Assembly: GCA_029964075.1 (NCBI GenBank)
Contig: CM057129.1
Coordinates: forward strand, 27,271,430-27,335,429
DNA: 64,000 nucleotides
Source of the DNA: Patiria pectinifera
Taxonomy: Eukaryota > Echinodermata > Asteroidea > Valvatida > Asterinidae
Reading direction: 5' to 3'
This document shows, piece after piece, positions 32,961 through 45,075 of this stretch (positions are counted from its first letter, which is position 1; each line of letters opens with the position of its first letter). Under the pieces are notes generated by a model. It was not told the origin of the DNA. It saw only the letters and a list, made by a program, of their open reading frames with translations, and made no database searches. The position numbers and the translations under genes are program-made.

Positions 32961-33472
32961 GTCTGAGCCAAGTCTCCTGTATAACATGTACATGTATAAC
33001 GTCTGATATAGCGTGCAGATTTATGCGATCTCGTGCCTCAGCCAATCGGAGTCGACTTTACTAAATCGTGACGTCATTTCATTCCCAAATCAGGACTAAA
33101 ACTGTGATTGGTCAATTCGAATGCAGTGTTTTGTAATACAACAACAGCCAGGCGCTTGTCGCGTAACATAATACAGGGCGCGTATCCACAGCCTTTGTTG
33201 CTGTGTCTGGGGGATTTTTTTATCCATGTCTAACTATGACGCGTCAATGGGTGAGTGACCGAAGACCCGATATAGAAAACGCCTGCTGATTGGTCAAAAT
33301 CTAGAGGTCAACATGCAGTTGTCTTGCATAATTAATCAGCGAATTTGCACAAATGTAATAGACTACATGTATGGCGTACGCCATGGTCTATTACATAGAC
33401 TAGACAATGTACACAATAGGCCTACTGAGAGTCCCAAATTTTTGGACTAGTTTAAGTTTAGCCATGGAGGAA

Positions 33473-34872
33473 AGGCGATCGTGTATCTACGGGCCCGGCC
33501 GATTCCTATAAGGGAAAAAAATCCACTTTTAAATTATTTGACCTTCCAAACAAGTTAGCGACATTAAGAACATGCAGCCTACAGGTATGTCATAGATAAT
33601 GGGCAGGGTTTTGAATTTTTGAGGGAAATTTCGGTGTAAAATAAAAAATGAAGATGACAACGACATAACACAACACGAAAATACAGACATGAAAGATGGG
33701 GATCACCGCGCGATGTACCGTGAGCGCGCAAGGCGCGCTGAATGGCACGGCACCAACCACGCCAACCGTAAACAGCGTAGGAAAATCATAATTTCTACCC
33801 AAAGAAACTGTTCAAAAATTACAAAAAGATGTCATTATACAAATGTACATGTAATTTATTGAGAGAAGTCTGCTTAAACTACCGGTAGGTTGAAAATGTC
33901 GTTTTTGAGTAATAAAAACAAGATAGTGGTTATTTTGCCGGAGGTAATTCCGGCAAGCTAATGTTTACTAAAGGTTTGCTGGCGGCAATCCCTATCAACA
34001 GAGGGCGCTGTACTCTCTAAGATAGGGCTGAATTATAAGATATATTAAATTACCACCAACAGTTATGTAGCATCTGTGGTACCGTCTAGTGGATAAGCAA
34101 CGGATCTCATGAGCGGGAAGACCCGGGTTCGATCCCTGCCCTGCTGGCCTATTCTTCTTTCTTTTTTTAACATCATAAACATGGAAGATTTTTTAAAGGG
34201 AAATAAAGTCCGAAATTGTAAAATGGTCTGATTCCCATCTTGTGATAGCCCCATAAATGTGGCCAATCTACATCTACATCTACGCAGGTACTCAGCAAAG
34301 TCCACTTCTGGATGTTAACGCTGAGCTGAGGCCAATTTACTGGACTAGGCCCTACCTCCGTAAATAAAGGCCACGATTCCACCATGTACAAAACATGTCG
34401 AACTTTGTCAAATTTTGTTTTTCGCATTTAGGCTTAGTTTGTAGTTTATTTTTGCTTAAGAAGCATACTCACCCTCTGTGTAGGCTAATCAGAAGGTGCT
34501 GCTTTTTTCAGATGTCTATTTTTCGTGAAATTTCCAGATTCGTTTGCACACGTTTGCGTATCAAAATTTCAACATGAAATTTCACAAAAATCAGACATCT
34601 GAAAAAGGCAGCACGTTCTGATTAGCATACAGAGGGTGAGTAGGCCCTATGCTAAAGCAAAACTTTAAGTATAAAAAACAGTAACTGCACATGTTCAGTG
34701 CATATCCTGCAAGCTAACGTTTACTAGTAGATGGATATTTAGCCGGAGATGGCAAACGTCTGGTAGTACGTTAGCCGTCTCCGGCTAAATATCCACTGCC
34801 TTGAAAAACAACTCTTGATTCTAATTTGCAGATCGAAACAAAAAACAGGGGCCCTACACTACACGATCGCCA
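33473..34872. repeat. Inverted repeat, left arm (interrupted)
   Basis: Reverse complement of 37616-38062: GTATCTACGGGCCC, then a block ending in AGTAATAAAAA, then after the TIR element CTTGATTCTAATTT and GATCGAAACA. Confidence 0.75.
33925..34801. mobile_element. TIR element upstream of GH3 B
   Basis: Starts TTATTTTGCCGGAGG and ends CCGGCTAAATATCC. It contains a tRNA-like block with GGGTTCGATCCC (34128-34139) and an internal insertion (34243-34640) related to 26824-27228. The inverted repeat copy at 37616-38062 lacks the whole element. Confidence 0.65.
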
Positions 34873-35081
34873 AAACCAAAAAAAAAGAAACATTGAGTAG
34901 AGTTAACCTCACGTACTTTAGGATGATTTTCCAGTCAAGGAACTTACCGATGATCATTAACGCTTGTGCTAGTGGAGAAATTGAATCGGCAACTGCGGTG
35001 AAACAACTCAGTTCCGGCCTCGATCACGCGTCCTTCGACTTATTATTGTTAATATTGTTATACAAACATTATGACGAATGA

Positions 35082-36950
35082 TGTCACGAGACTGCTAGTG
35101 TATACGTGTAGTGCCCGTATAACAAAAGCTCACAAAAATATAAACTTCTAAATAAAACACCAAGCATGCCAAAGGTCTCTCTTCACTGGTCCCTCTTCAT
35201 CCAACCATCCAAACCGCCTACACCAAAAACGCAACTAGCCCCACGTGAGCGGTCACGTGGGCTTAGCTGTTTGTCAAAACGTCGCCTCTAATGGCTTTGG
35301 CTTCGACTCTGCTTTTTATATCATTTGGGAAGCCACGTTGACTGTCTAAACCCTATGAAAATCTTCTAAACCCTGCCTCATATTAAAAACATGATTTTTT
35401 TGTTTTTGAAGTAGATCACAAACCTACATAATCCTGTCACAGTGTCCCAAAAGTCAAATTCCAAATCACCCAAAGCCGAGTCTGAAACGAAGTTCAGGAT
35501 TTGAAAAAGCTCGGTTATAATTTCTTCAGTACGTTCATTCGCGAATCATACACACAAAAAAGAGGACATGTATTAATTCCTCATAGGTCTTGTTTTTTTT
35601 TCCAGTGATGTTTATGGACTTCTGGTAGGGTAGATGAAGTCATAATCACAGCCATTTTCTGACATGCATTTATTTTCTACTGGTCACGATAGCAATTAAT
35701 TATAAGGAATCATTTTACTTCGTGATGATGATGACATCAAGTCCTACTCAAGTTTCATAGGCCAATGATTCATTGTTTATTTTGAAACGAAAAACAACTA
35801 TAATAACTTCCCTTCAGATAGACCTACAAATATACATAGACACTGGCAGCAAATGTTTGGGTATCATTTTCATTCTATATAGCGACTATAGCATTCTGCC
35901 AAATCCGATTTTAGGGATTAAAGTGCCTACCCCAGGTAGGCATCGACGACGTGAAATTTTGACTGAAATCTCAACGGGTAAAACCTTTTTTTTTTTAAGT
36001 CAGCGATGCAACGTAGGGAAAAATCTCTTCAACAGCATCATAGAAGTTTACAATTTCTAATGAAATTGATGAGGTGCACCATGGGAGGCATGCGCAGCTG
36101 ATGAAATCATCGTTATCCTGTCAAGAATTGGCATCCACGACGAATTAGAAAGGCCATCGAGATCTACAACCATCACACCGTTCCCCAAGACATTGGTATC
36201 ATCTTGATGGCATCCGGCGCCCTGGGTCCTTGCTCTATGCTATAGTCAAGCAACCAATGCCTTCTATATCCACCAGCCCATTTCCATGAGTCTCCTATGA
36301 CCCTCTGCCACCGTACCCACTTCTGACACAGCAGTGCATAACGTGAGCACACATCCCATTCCTCCACCAACAGCATCCTGCCTGCCCCAGGCGCGGATCC
36401 GGGTGGAGGGTTTTGGGGGTGAACCCCCCCCCCCCCCAGCTCTGTCAAAAAAAAATTATCAAAGAAATTCCTAAAAAAAAATGCCCCACCCCCCCTGCTG
36501 TGACACCCAAAAAGAAATTATACTGGCATAATGTCCGCCTGTTCAAAATTTGAATAGCGCCCCCTATTGAAATAATTATGGTACCAGCCCTCCCCCCCTT
36601 TGAAGGCCCGTCTTTAAGAAAAAAAAATGATTTTTTAAAAATCCTATAATAAGCCAAAGGCTTAAGCAGCGTTGCTAATAAAGATACTACGGTTGATGAA
36701 ACAAGTATTCTATCATTTTCTTTGTTGTTCCTAACAGTCAGAACACACAATATTATTTTTTTTGGCGAAATTGATTTTATGGTTACTTCGTTCAAATAGT
36801 GATACAATTTGAACGTGTAGAGCAATCGAAATTAATTTCTTTTATAAATGGGCTTCCAAGTCATACCGATAACTTTTTGGTGCTACATTTATTTGGGGTT
36901 CCGTTTTTTTGACTCGCCCTGTATGGTTTCTGACTAGCGCGCCTTGAATT
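35082..36950. other. No gene seen
   Basis: Single-copy-looking DNA with homopolymer runs (36425-36438 C-run, 35988 T-run). Open frames here are short and low in coding character. Confidence 0.4.
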
Positions 36951-37070
36951 GAAAAATGTTGGGACCATGAACATAGGGCTGGATAACTCAGTTGGTAGAC
37001 CACCGGGAAGGCAATCCGGAGGTCGCAGGTTCAAACCTAGCTCCAGTCTATTTCTTCGAAAAACCATTTG
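36951..37070 (+). mobile_element. tRNA-derived SINE head
   Basis: GGATAACTCAGTTGGTAG (A-box region) and GGTCGCAGGTTCAAACC (B-box region) 40 bp apart. Same family as 7150-7260 and 7435-7718. Confidence 0.65.
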
Positions 37071-37090
37071 AACTAGTGAGGGCGCTATGC

Positions 37091-37175
37091 ATGACACATG
37101 CTGATGACAGCCGCCCCGGGCCCCCGCGCCGCGCGCCGCGCGCATTATTTATTCGTGAAGAACGATCAGAAAGTG
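37091..37175 (+). other. CpG-dense block, possible first coding exon
   Basis: 37110-37143 is almost all G/C with many CpG. An ATG at 37091 opens a frame (MTHADDSRPGPPRRAPR) to a GTGAGT donor after 37175, phase 1. It could join exon a only through the alternative acceptor at 42736 (phase 1). Speculative. Confidence 0.25.
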
Positions 37176-37615
37176 GTGAGTTTGATGGGTTGCTCTGCAT
37201 TGATTTACCTATTAAAATAAATACATGTACTCATATATTTCATTACCATTATTCAAAAGGAACCTGTCAAAAAGGGGGAAAGGCTGGGATTTTTAATCTT
37301 AACTCTACCTGCCTTAGCGCAAGTTTATTTGATTTTGTGGGATCGCAAAGACAGCACGGAGCGCACGAGCGAGCTGATGCACCCTGCACGACCGTGTGAG
37401 TCGGGTCCATCAACATCCAGCACTCGGTGAGTGTTGCTGCGGTATAACTAACTGTGCGTACATGTAGTCTTTGTTGACCTTGAAGTCCAGTAAAATAGTG
37501 GTTGTTGCAAATGCAAGTAAATGGTGAACAGCAGTAGCGCTGTAAATTACTCTAGTGCTGGAAGGTAGTGATGTTGTCAGTGTGTTGGATTATGGATGCA
37601 TGCGGTAGAAAATAT

Positions 37616-38062
37616 GGCGATCGTAGTAGGGCCCCTGTTTTGTTTCGATCAAATTAGAATCAAGAATTTTTTTTATTACTAAAAAATGACATTGTCAACC
37701 TAAAGCAAACTTCTCTCAATGTAATGACACCTTTTTGGTAATTTTTGAACCTGTTTCTTGGGGTAGAAAGTACGATTTTCCTACGGCCGTGCGGTTTTCG
37801 GGCCGGTTGGTGCTGTGCATGTGCAGCGCGACTTGCGTGTTCTTGGTACATCACGCGGTGATCGCCATCTTTATTTTCGTGTTGCGTTCTGTCGTTGTCA
37901 TCGTCATTTTACCCTGAAATTCCATCAAAAATTCAAAACCCTGCCCTTTATCCATGACATGCCTGTATATGTTCTAGTGTCGCCAACTAGTTTGGAAGGT
38001 TAAATAATTTAAACGTGGATTTTGTTCCCTTATAGGAACGGGGCCCATAGATATACGATCAC
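37616..38062. repeat. Inverted repeat, right arm (uninterrupted)
   Basis: Contains ATCAAATTAGAATCAAG joined directly to TTTTATTACTAAAAAATG, the state before the TIR element inserted in the left arm. The arms are about 2.7 kb apart. Confidence 0.75.
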
Positions 38063-38069
38063 CAAAAAT

Positions 38070-38222
38070 ATTTAACATTGTTGACTGCTAATGCTACTAC
38101 TACCGTAGTACTAGTGTGATGTGGGACATGACGAAGCGAAGCGGACGAGGGTGCTGTGTGCCCTCCAGTCCAGGTGTTAAAAACGTCATATCCCACATCA
38201 CAGCAGTCAACAATTGTTCAAT
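38070..38222. repeat. Imperfect inverted repeat
   Basis: ATTGTTGACTGCT and GTGATGTGGGACATGACG on the left face CGTCATATCCCACATCAC and AGCAGTCAACAATTG on the right. MITE-like. Confidence 0.65.
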
Positions 38223-39500
38223 AATAAATAAATAATAATTCGACGGGTGCACCACGACGTGATGTATCGTCTATGGACTTTGTGCACAAAATACCTCACT
38301 TCGTGGTGCAACCGACAAATTATCGGATGGCTTATTGGGAAGGATGCAAGAATATATTGCAGTACATGTATTCATATCCCCCTCAAAGCAATCCAGTATA
38401 AATATTTGTGTGTTGTGGCTTGTATAAATTGGCAAATAAAGGTGTGCAAAAAGCATGATAAGGCTCTTATTTTAGTATTTAATCATTGATGATTTTTATA
38501 GAAAATGCAGGTACATGTATGATGTAGCACTAGCAGGAATGCTTCGTGTGCTTGCTTTCTTGCTTGAAGATGTCGTTTGAAATTTGAATTCACTCTGCAA
38601 ATGTCATTCTCCTAACCGCCCAAAACTGCCAAATCTTGGTGTGTTCAAATAAGGTGTTTCACAGTAATATGCACCATCTTGCCGACGGGGCAATTTTACA
38701 CTTCATTTACCTGTCTTTAAAAATAGACATAATTTACAATATTCTCATTTTACGCAAAAAGAAACACACATTACAAAAGCTACTTTTGCTATGTATACTG
38801 TGTTCGCATGAACACAGATAGTGGAATTATGGTTGACATTTGACATTTTTAGTCCATTTACATGTACTTACACATGTAGGTTTTCTGTCAAATCAGAATG
38901 GATCTAGGTACGTATATGCTCAGCCATACAATTCTACAGTGAACAGTATACATTTTAATATGCTACTGTAGGCCTACATGTCATGTATGTCAGTGATCAC
39001 CCACATGACTGCTCAAAATTGGCAAGAGCCCATTTGTTTTGTGTTTCTCCAGGGCAGGGTTTTAAAATCTAATTTCACCTTTTTTGCATGGTGAATACAT
39101 ACTATACATGTAACTATGGCCATGTACATACAAATGTACAGGCCATCTACATGCATGTACATGTGTGCACATTGCAGCACAGGTGTTCTATCTCCTACAT
39201 GGAATGTACTCCATCAACGCCCAAGATATCAGTTTCCCATTGTATTTAATAAAGTCTCAAAGATATTTGTCAAAACTGATATGTGAAACTACTGGCACAG
39301 ATAAATGACCCTAAAAAATATATGAATATTACAAATACTTGAGTGCGCGATCTTATTGTCAGTTCCATAATCCTTAGAAGAAAAAAAATTACTTACGATA
39401 ATTAACTATATTTAGACACCTTGGTGTGTATTTCAAATTTCAGCCATTTTAGATGTGTACACACCATTCGTGTCTGTGGGATCCCTGGAAAAGGAGCACA
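38223..39500. other. No gene seen
   Basis: AT-rich DNA with ACATGTAC motifs (39105-39165). Nothing coding or structural is supported. Confidence 0.4.
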
Positions 39501-39502
39501 CA

Positions 39503-39745
39503 GGGGCCAATTTCACGGCGATGCTAAGCACAAAAATTTGCTTAGCACAAATAAAGTCTGGCTTATAAAAGCAGGTTACCAGCCAAAACTCCACGTGATG
39601 TATTGCTCGTGATTAGTAGGCCTATCCAGCTTTTGTTTGCTTAGCCTGAAAATCACATGGAGTTTTGGCTGATAACCTGCTTTTTTAAGGCAGACTTTTT
39701 TGTGTTCAGCAAATTTTTGTGCTTAGCAGTGCCGTGAAATTGGGC
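39503..39745. mobile_element. Foldback MITE, CCAATTTCACGGC family
   Basis: Left GCCAATTTCACGGCG and GCTAAGCACAAAAATTTGC. Right AAATTTTTGTGCTTAGC and GCCGTGAAATTGGGC. Inner arms (AGCAGGTTACCAGCCAAAAC) are also inverted, so nearly the whole element folds. Confidence 0.8.
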
Positions 39746-39781
39746 TGTTAATTGACTACACACTGTCATGACTGTGCAATA

Positions 39782-40309
39782 GGGCAAGTTCGATCAAGGA
39801 CCATAGTTAACCGTAGTTCGACTAACTCTGATTGGACGCACGCTAGTCGACAATGATTGTACTAGTCTAGGCAACTATTCAGGACCAGCCTATCGGGGTT
39901 GGTCGCGCAGTGATTTATAGCTGGTTACCAATAGCAATTTTCATAGCATTGTGCAGAGGGGACCAACTATTAACAAAAATGGAGGTAAACCGAAACTGTG
40001 AGTGCTAAATTTTGATTTTCATCGTTGTTCTCATGTTAGTTTATGATTCTGTCACTTTTCTCACCATTCCATTGTAAACTAAAAAATAAACTACAAAATC
40101 AGTATTAATTATTTGTTTAAATATCAATAAACAAAAACATCAAGTGTTAAAAAATTGTGCGACCACCATTTTCTCTAGGTCGTTGACATGACAATATGTA
40201 CATGTAGTTCGACCAGAGTCGTTTGCACTTCAACTTCAGTGCGCATGTGCTGGGTACGTCACAAACCAACCACTAGTTATTAACCACTGGTCCTCGATTG
40301 AACTTGCCC
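39782..40309. mobile_element. 528-bp TIR element
   Basis: GGGCAAGTTCGATCAAGGAC at the left; TCCTCGATTGAACTTGCCC at the right is its near-reverse complement. It continues with GTTAAC-type ends (about 30 bp). Confidence 0.75.
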
Positions 40310-41720
40310 ATGGTTATACACAGTACACACGTACTGGTGCAGACACATGTATCAACTACATAAATTGTGTACATTTCTCCCTCTCAAATGTAGTATTACC
40401 CTACACTACAACACTCCACAGACATGCAGAAATCACGATACATACATGTACATGTACATGGTATACACATCTTTTTAGGCATAGCCAATGCATACCGGTA
40501 CATGCCTGTGCCATGATGTGTCAGTTATGTTTTTATACCAAGGAAATTGTTATTTGATTTGCGTGGTGCAGGTGACATCTCTAACCCGTTGCTTCGTCAT
40601 CTGTTGCCATGGCGATTCATGTTTATTGATTTGTTCCTCCCATTACCCCCTGGATCTTCAACGTAATTAAATCTCATTGTCCCATCATCAGGAAGGGTTA
40701 TGGTAAAGCTGCAGCCTGCCTGCGTATATTTGCTTGAAGTTGTGCTTGCCTGGATTTGCAGGTTGCAGTGTGGTTGCTTTGTCTGTTCAGGTTGGGTTTG
40801 TTGGTTTGTCTGTTCAGGTTTGGTTTGTTGGTTTGTTAGATGGATGGTTGGCTGTTTTGTTGGCTGGTTGGTCCATAACTTTGATGGTTGGGTACATGTA
40901 GCTGTGATTAGACTGTGCCCACTTTCATTAGATCCTGAACATGTACATGTATTTAAGCATCTGTACCATGCACATGCACATACACCATAAGTTGCTCATG
41001 TTTGTATGATTTGTGTTGATTGGTTTTAAGATTTGAATTTGTTGGTCCTAGAGAGGCCAGCCTATAGACCATTATCATGTTGCGGCCATCTTGATTTTTT
41101 CCCATTCAAATCAATGTAACCAAAGTAAGGCTGGAAGGACAAATAGTCTGGTTCCTTTTTGCACACAAAACATTATCATTCAGTACTCAGGCATGCAATT
41201 TTTCCTTGGATCAGCTGATTTCCTCTTTTTTTTACTTCCCATGTGTGCCATTGAAAATATAAAAACACTGTACAAAGTCTGGGAAAAATGTGAATTTCCT
41301 CTTTTATTTGTGATTTCCCAGTTGCATGCCTGAGTACTATTATTGGATACAGGGAACATGACTGAAATGGTGGCAGCATGATAAAGGTCTGTAGTCCTCT
41401 TTGTACCTGACTGATTGATTGACTGACTGTCACTTGTGAATTAGTCTTGCATCATGAGTCGCATCTTGGCCCAAAATTTGACTCTGATGATTACAGCTGC
41501 TGTGTATCCCTTACACCAAATTTGCTGGGACCAGCTTTAAATACTAGACTTGCCTAGTCTTGTATTCAAATGTTAGACAGTGACCAGTAATAGTCCACTG
41601 TTATCAGTTAATTTGGCTGTGGGTGTTTACACAATTAGGCCTATAATTGGCACAGAAATGACAGCTGTCAGTATTAAACCTTAAAAAGGTCATTAATTCC
41701 TGCCGTGCACTAGAGCATGA
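40310..41720. other. No gene seen
   Basis: Contains a GTTGGTTTGT/CTGTTCAGG imperfect repeat (40785-40880) and an inverted pair CAGGCATGCAATTTTTCC (41188) and AGTTGCATGCCTGAGTACT (41319). Confidence 0.45.
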
Positions 41721-41724
41721 CTAG

Positions 41725-42400
41725 AGCTACTGTTATGTGCTTAGCAAAAGTCATTCGAGGCCGTTTGCTTAGCACGTAACTTACAAAATATCACCGTGTG
41801 CAGTGAATTTTTTGCTGAGTTTTCTGCCTCGCGAGGCTGGGAGGAAAATATCTATCCTGTTTGATTTTTTTCGCCTTGCCATGCTTGCGAGGCGAAAAAC
41901 TTACCGTGTGCGGTCAACATGAGCTACATGTACATGTACCTGCTGAGCTACATGTAAAAAGAATAACTACAGGAAGCCAATTGATGACATCACATACCGT
42001 ACTCTGCTGGCATTTGTCTCAATTTTTTTTTAAAATCACCCCACCGACAAACAAGAATAATGTGCTTTCATTAATTAGTTAATTGTTTTAGCTCAGCACG
42101 TAGCTCGAGCCCGCCGCACATGAGAGCTACGTGTACATGCTGAGCAAAAAGTCATTCGAGGCCGTCTGCTCAGCACGTTCTATGTAGCTTAGGTTGACCG
42201 CACACAGTGAGTTTTTCGCATCGCGAGGCGAAAGAAATCAAACAGGATAGTGCCTCACGGCCTCTCGAGGCAGAAAACTAAAAAAAAAATTCACCGCACA
42301 CGGTGAGCTATATACAATGTACATGTATACGTGTACATGTACGTGCTGAGCAAACGGCCTTGAATAACTTTTTGCTAGGCACGTACATGTAGCTCTCGTT
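41725..42400. repeat. Nested inverted repeats with three quasi-palindromic modules
   Basis: Modules at about 41737-41782, 42137-42180 and 42341-42388 each read TGC-T-AGCAAAA, AGTCATTCGAGGCCGT, then TGC-AGCACGT (the third inverted). Between them GCCTCGCGAGGC-type and CACCGTGTGC/GCACACGGTG elements are inverted. Confidence 0.7.
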
Positions 42401-42734
42401 TGCGACGGGCTTTACAGTAGATTCATGCAAGGTTTGAATTCTTTTAGACATACCGTCTTTAATATTGGACAGTTGTATATTTACAGTGTAAAGTACTTGG
42501 ACTCAAGAAATTTACCAATTTTCAGAAAAAGGGAGACAGTTTTCAATCTGAGCGTACAAAAATAAAACCTTTTTGCTACAATGTGCCAATGTTGAGGCAT
42601 GTCTGGTGCAGTTGTAGCATATAGGCATGAAACAGAAAAGAATCATCAATGATTTGTTTAAATTGAAATCAATTTCAGTAAGTTATTTATTTTGTTGTGA
42701 TTTTTGTTTTGTTTTGTGTATTTTGTATGCCTAG

Positions 42735-42788
42735 AGTTTGGAAACGGCCTGGAGATCATCTTGTGAATGACATAGTGGAATCTGAAGA
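42735..42788 (+). CDS. Candidate internal exon a of unrecognised plus-strand gene
   Basis: A TATGCCTAG acceptor is followed by 54 open nt and a consensus GTAAGT donor. In the frame that joins the later exons it reads VWKRPGDHLVNDIVESEE, phase 2 in and out. It is hydrophilic with an acidic end. A second possible acceptor two nt later (GAG) would need a phase-1 upstream exon. I do not recognise the family. Support comes from the strong donor and the phase agreement with four further candidate exons, not from homology. Confidence 0.5.
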
Positions 42789-43034
42789 GTAAGTCATTTA
42801 AATGTTTTGTAGATGTGAATTCTGTGTATGGGTATGGGTCATTCTATAATTTAGGGTGCAAAGTGTGACATTTTTCCTATCCCTGTTACCTTGGTATTTT
42901 GTCAATCGCCATTCAAATATCCTTAAGAATGACTTCAAATTTTTTTTTTTTATTGTTGTGTAGGTAGTTTTCTATTCATAATACATGCACCTCTTAGAGG
43001 ACGACTGCATTAAGGAGTGCATAATGTCAGATGT

Positions 43035-43830
43035 AGGCCTGTACCAATAGTGCGACTAGTCGCCTAGTCCCCAATGCCGAATGGTATTGGTAGTCACTAC
43101 TATACAACTTGGCGAGTAATTCGATTACTCGAGTGCCCATGAGGGTTTTATGCGACTCGTTCTACTCGTGGTTTCTCATCTACTTGAGTACTCCTCCTGC
43201 CGTGAGTAAAAGCAGGTACTCACCAGTAGGGGTTTAGGGTTCACGGCTTAATACGTCCCCTGCAAACAGGGAATCACTCCCTCCAATTCTCTGTCCTACC
43301 TAGGATTAAAACCCTAACCGAACACAACCCATCAAAGTTCAACATCAGGTTTGTGTTTAAATCTGTTGGGATAGGTACAGTTCCCCTAAACAGATGGTCT
43401 TTTACACTGGGGTTGGCATACCCCCAGAAACTAAGTCCAACAGTGTGTGTGTGTACAATTTCCCATGTGGGTGTTGGAATTTGCCTGAATGGGTATGGTT
43501 CCTAGTAAATTAGGCTGGGGAGTTGTTAATTAATGACCCCTAACGTTGCACAGTAAGGATAACTCAGTGCTGAAGAATGTGGTGTGACTTGCATGCTACC
43601 AGTATTTGCTTGTAGTTACAAATGTATTTCCTGTCATACTAACATCATTTTTTTGCTTTTATGGGAATTCGGTTAGCTACTCGCGAGCACTCGACTACTC
43701 GCGAGTAATTTCTTTGCGAGTGCTCCAGCAAACAAATCGACTGCTCGCCCAGGCCTTTTAGTCACGACTATCGATTTTCAGATAGTCAAGTAGTCTTTAT
43801 TCGACATGTCGCGACTACCGCGCCACAACT
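43035..43830. repeat. Region rich in ACTCG/CGAGT dyads
   Basis: Short dyads such as GCGACTAGTCGC, TTACTCGAGTG and GCTACTCGCGAGCACTCG recur at both ends, with an ordinary middle. Probably a decayed foldback element. Confidence 0.5.
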
Positions 43831-44499
43831 ACACTCAGCGCCACACCGAAGAGACTAGTCACAGTGATGTGTAATACCACACGCAGGTGATCACACGACG
43901 AGACACTCACAGGACGCGTACCGGTACATTGTACATTGTTAATGTACCATGCTCTATAGTACATTCAGTCACCTGCACAAAGGGTGATGAACGCTGCGCA
44001 TGTTCAGTGTCGGATTGCCCATGCACTAAGTGAGAAACTTACATGTACGTGTAACGTTGCATCATAAACGGTCTGGTATACGTCTCTGGTTGCGTACACG
44101 CGTGTATCCCATGCACGTTGCTGCATGAATGCAGTCTTCAGATATTATTTATAACAAAGTTCTCCACGTGCTTTCATTTTTGATACGTCACGTACGTGTA
44201 ATTGCGGCCAGGATCCCTGTTAAAAGAATTTACCACTACAGTTGTACATGTACAGTTGCAGTTAATCGCCAAGCGCCAGCCATTTCATACCATTCATAAT
44301 AACAAGACGCAGGGTCACAACGTTTATATGCCAATCCTGAAAACGTTTGATGTCGACACTACTCTGCCTATCTTTGACTTTTGGAAGTGGCTTTAGAAGT
44401 TGGAACATTGCCAATGAATCCCTACCTACGAAATTTGCATGAATATTGTTTTATAATTTTCCCGATCTGTTGCTGATCCACCAGTCTCGGAATTTTTAT

Positions 44500-45075
44500 G
44501 CCCCGCGGCGAAGCCGAAGGGGCATACTGTTTCCGCCTTGTCCTTCCGTGGGTGGGTGGGTATGTGGGTGTGTGGGTGGGTGGGTGGGTGTGTGTGTGTG
44601 TGTGTGTGTGTGTGTCCGGTCAAATTTTGTCAGCGCGATAACTTGAGAAATACTTTACATATGAACTTCAAATTTGGTTTGTGGATTGTCCTTGGCAATC
44701 CTAAGAAGCCTTTTGCATTTGGGGCCCAAATATCAAGGGTCAAGGTCACAGTGACTAAAACAAAAGAAATTTTGTCAGCGCGATAACTTGAGAAATACTT
44801 TACATATGAACTTCAAATTGGGTTTGTGGATTGTCCTTGGCAATCCTAAGAAGCCTTTTGCATTTGGGGCCAAAAGGTCAAGGGTCAAGGTCACAGTGGC
44901 TAAAACAAAAGAAATTTGTCAGCGCAATAACTTGAGAAATACTTTACAAGTGAACTTCAAATTTGGTTTGTGGATCGTTCTTGGTAATCCAAATAGGCCT
45001 ATCACATTAGGGGTCGAACGGTCAAGGGTCAAGGTCACAGTGGCTAAAACAATAGAAATCTTGTATTTATTCTGA
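44500..45075 (+). repeat. Repeat element: GT microsatellite plus three ~145-bp tandem units
   Basis: The head GCGGCGAAGCCGAAGGGGCA is followed by GTGGGTGG/TGTG repeats (44548-44616), then three units starting near 44624, 44767 and 44912 (TTTGTCAGCGCGATAACTTG through GGTCAAGGTCACAGTG). The third unit is more diverged. Confidence 0.9.

Larger units (their letters stand above)
17405..34801. repeat. Tandem segmental duplication, unit B
   Basis: Direct-repeat partner of unit A. Introns align patchily between the units, with unit-specific element insertions, so the duplication is old enough for introns to diverge while exons stay closely similar. Confidence 0.8.

Noticed and set aside
39979-39997. 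ATG in good context (AAAAATGG) followed by GTGAGT that could start the plus-strand gene
   Set aside because: It lies inside the 39782-40309 TIR element, and its phase fits exon a only through the unusual GAG acceptor.
44646-45075. Repeated open frames reading NFKFGLWIVLGNP
   Set aside because: They are translations of a tandem DNA repeat of about 145 bp. The unit is a known style of non-coding invertebrate repeat and has no start or splice context.
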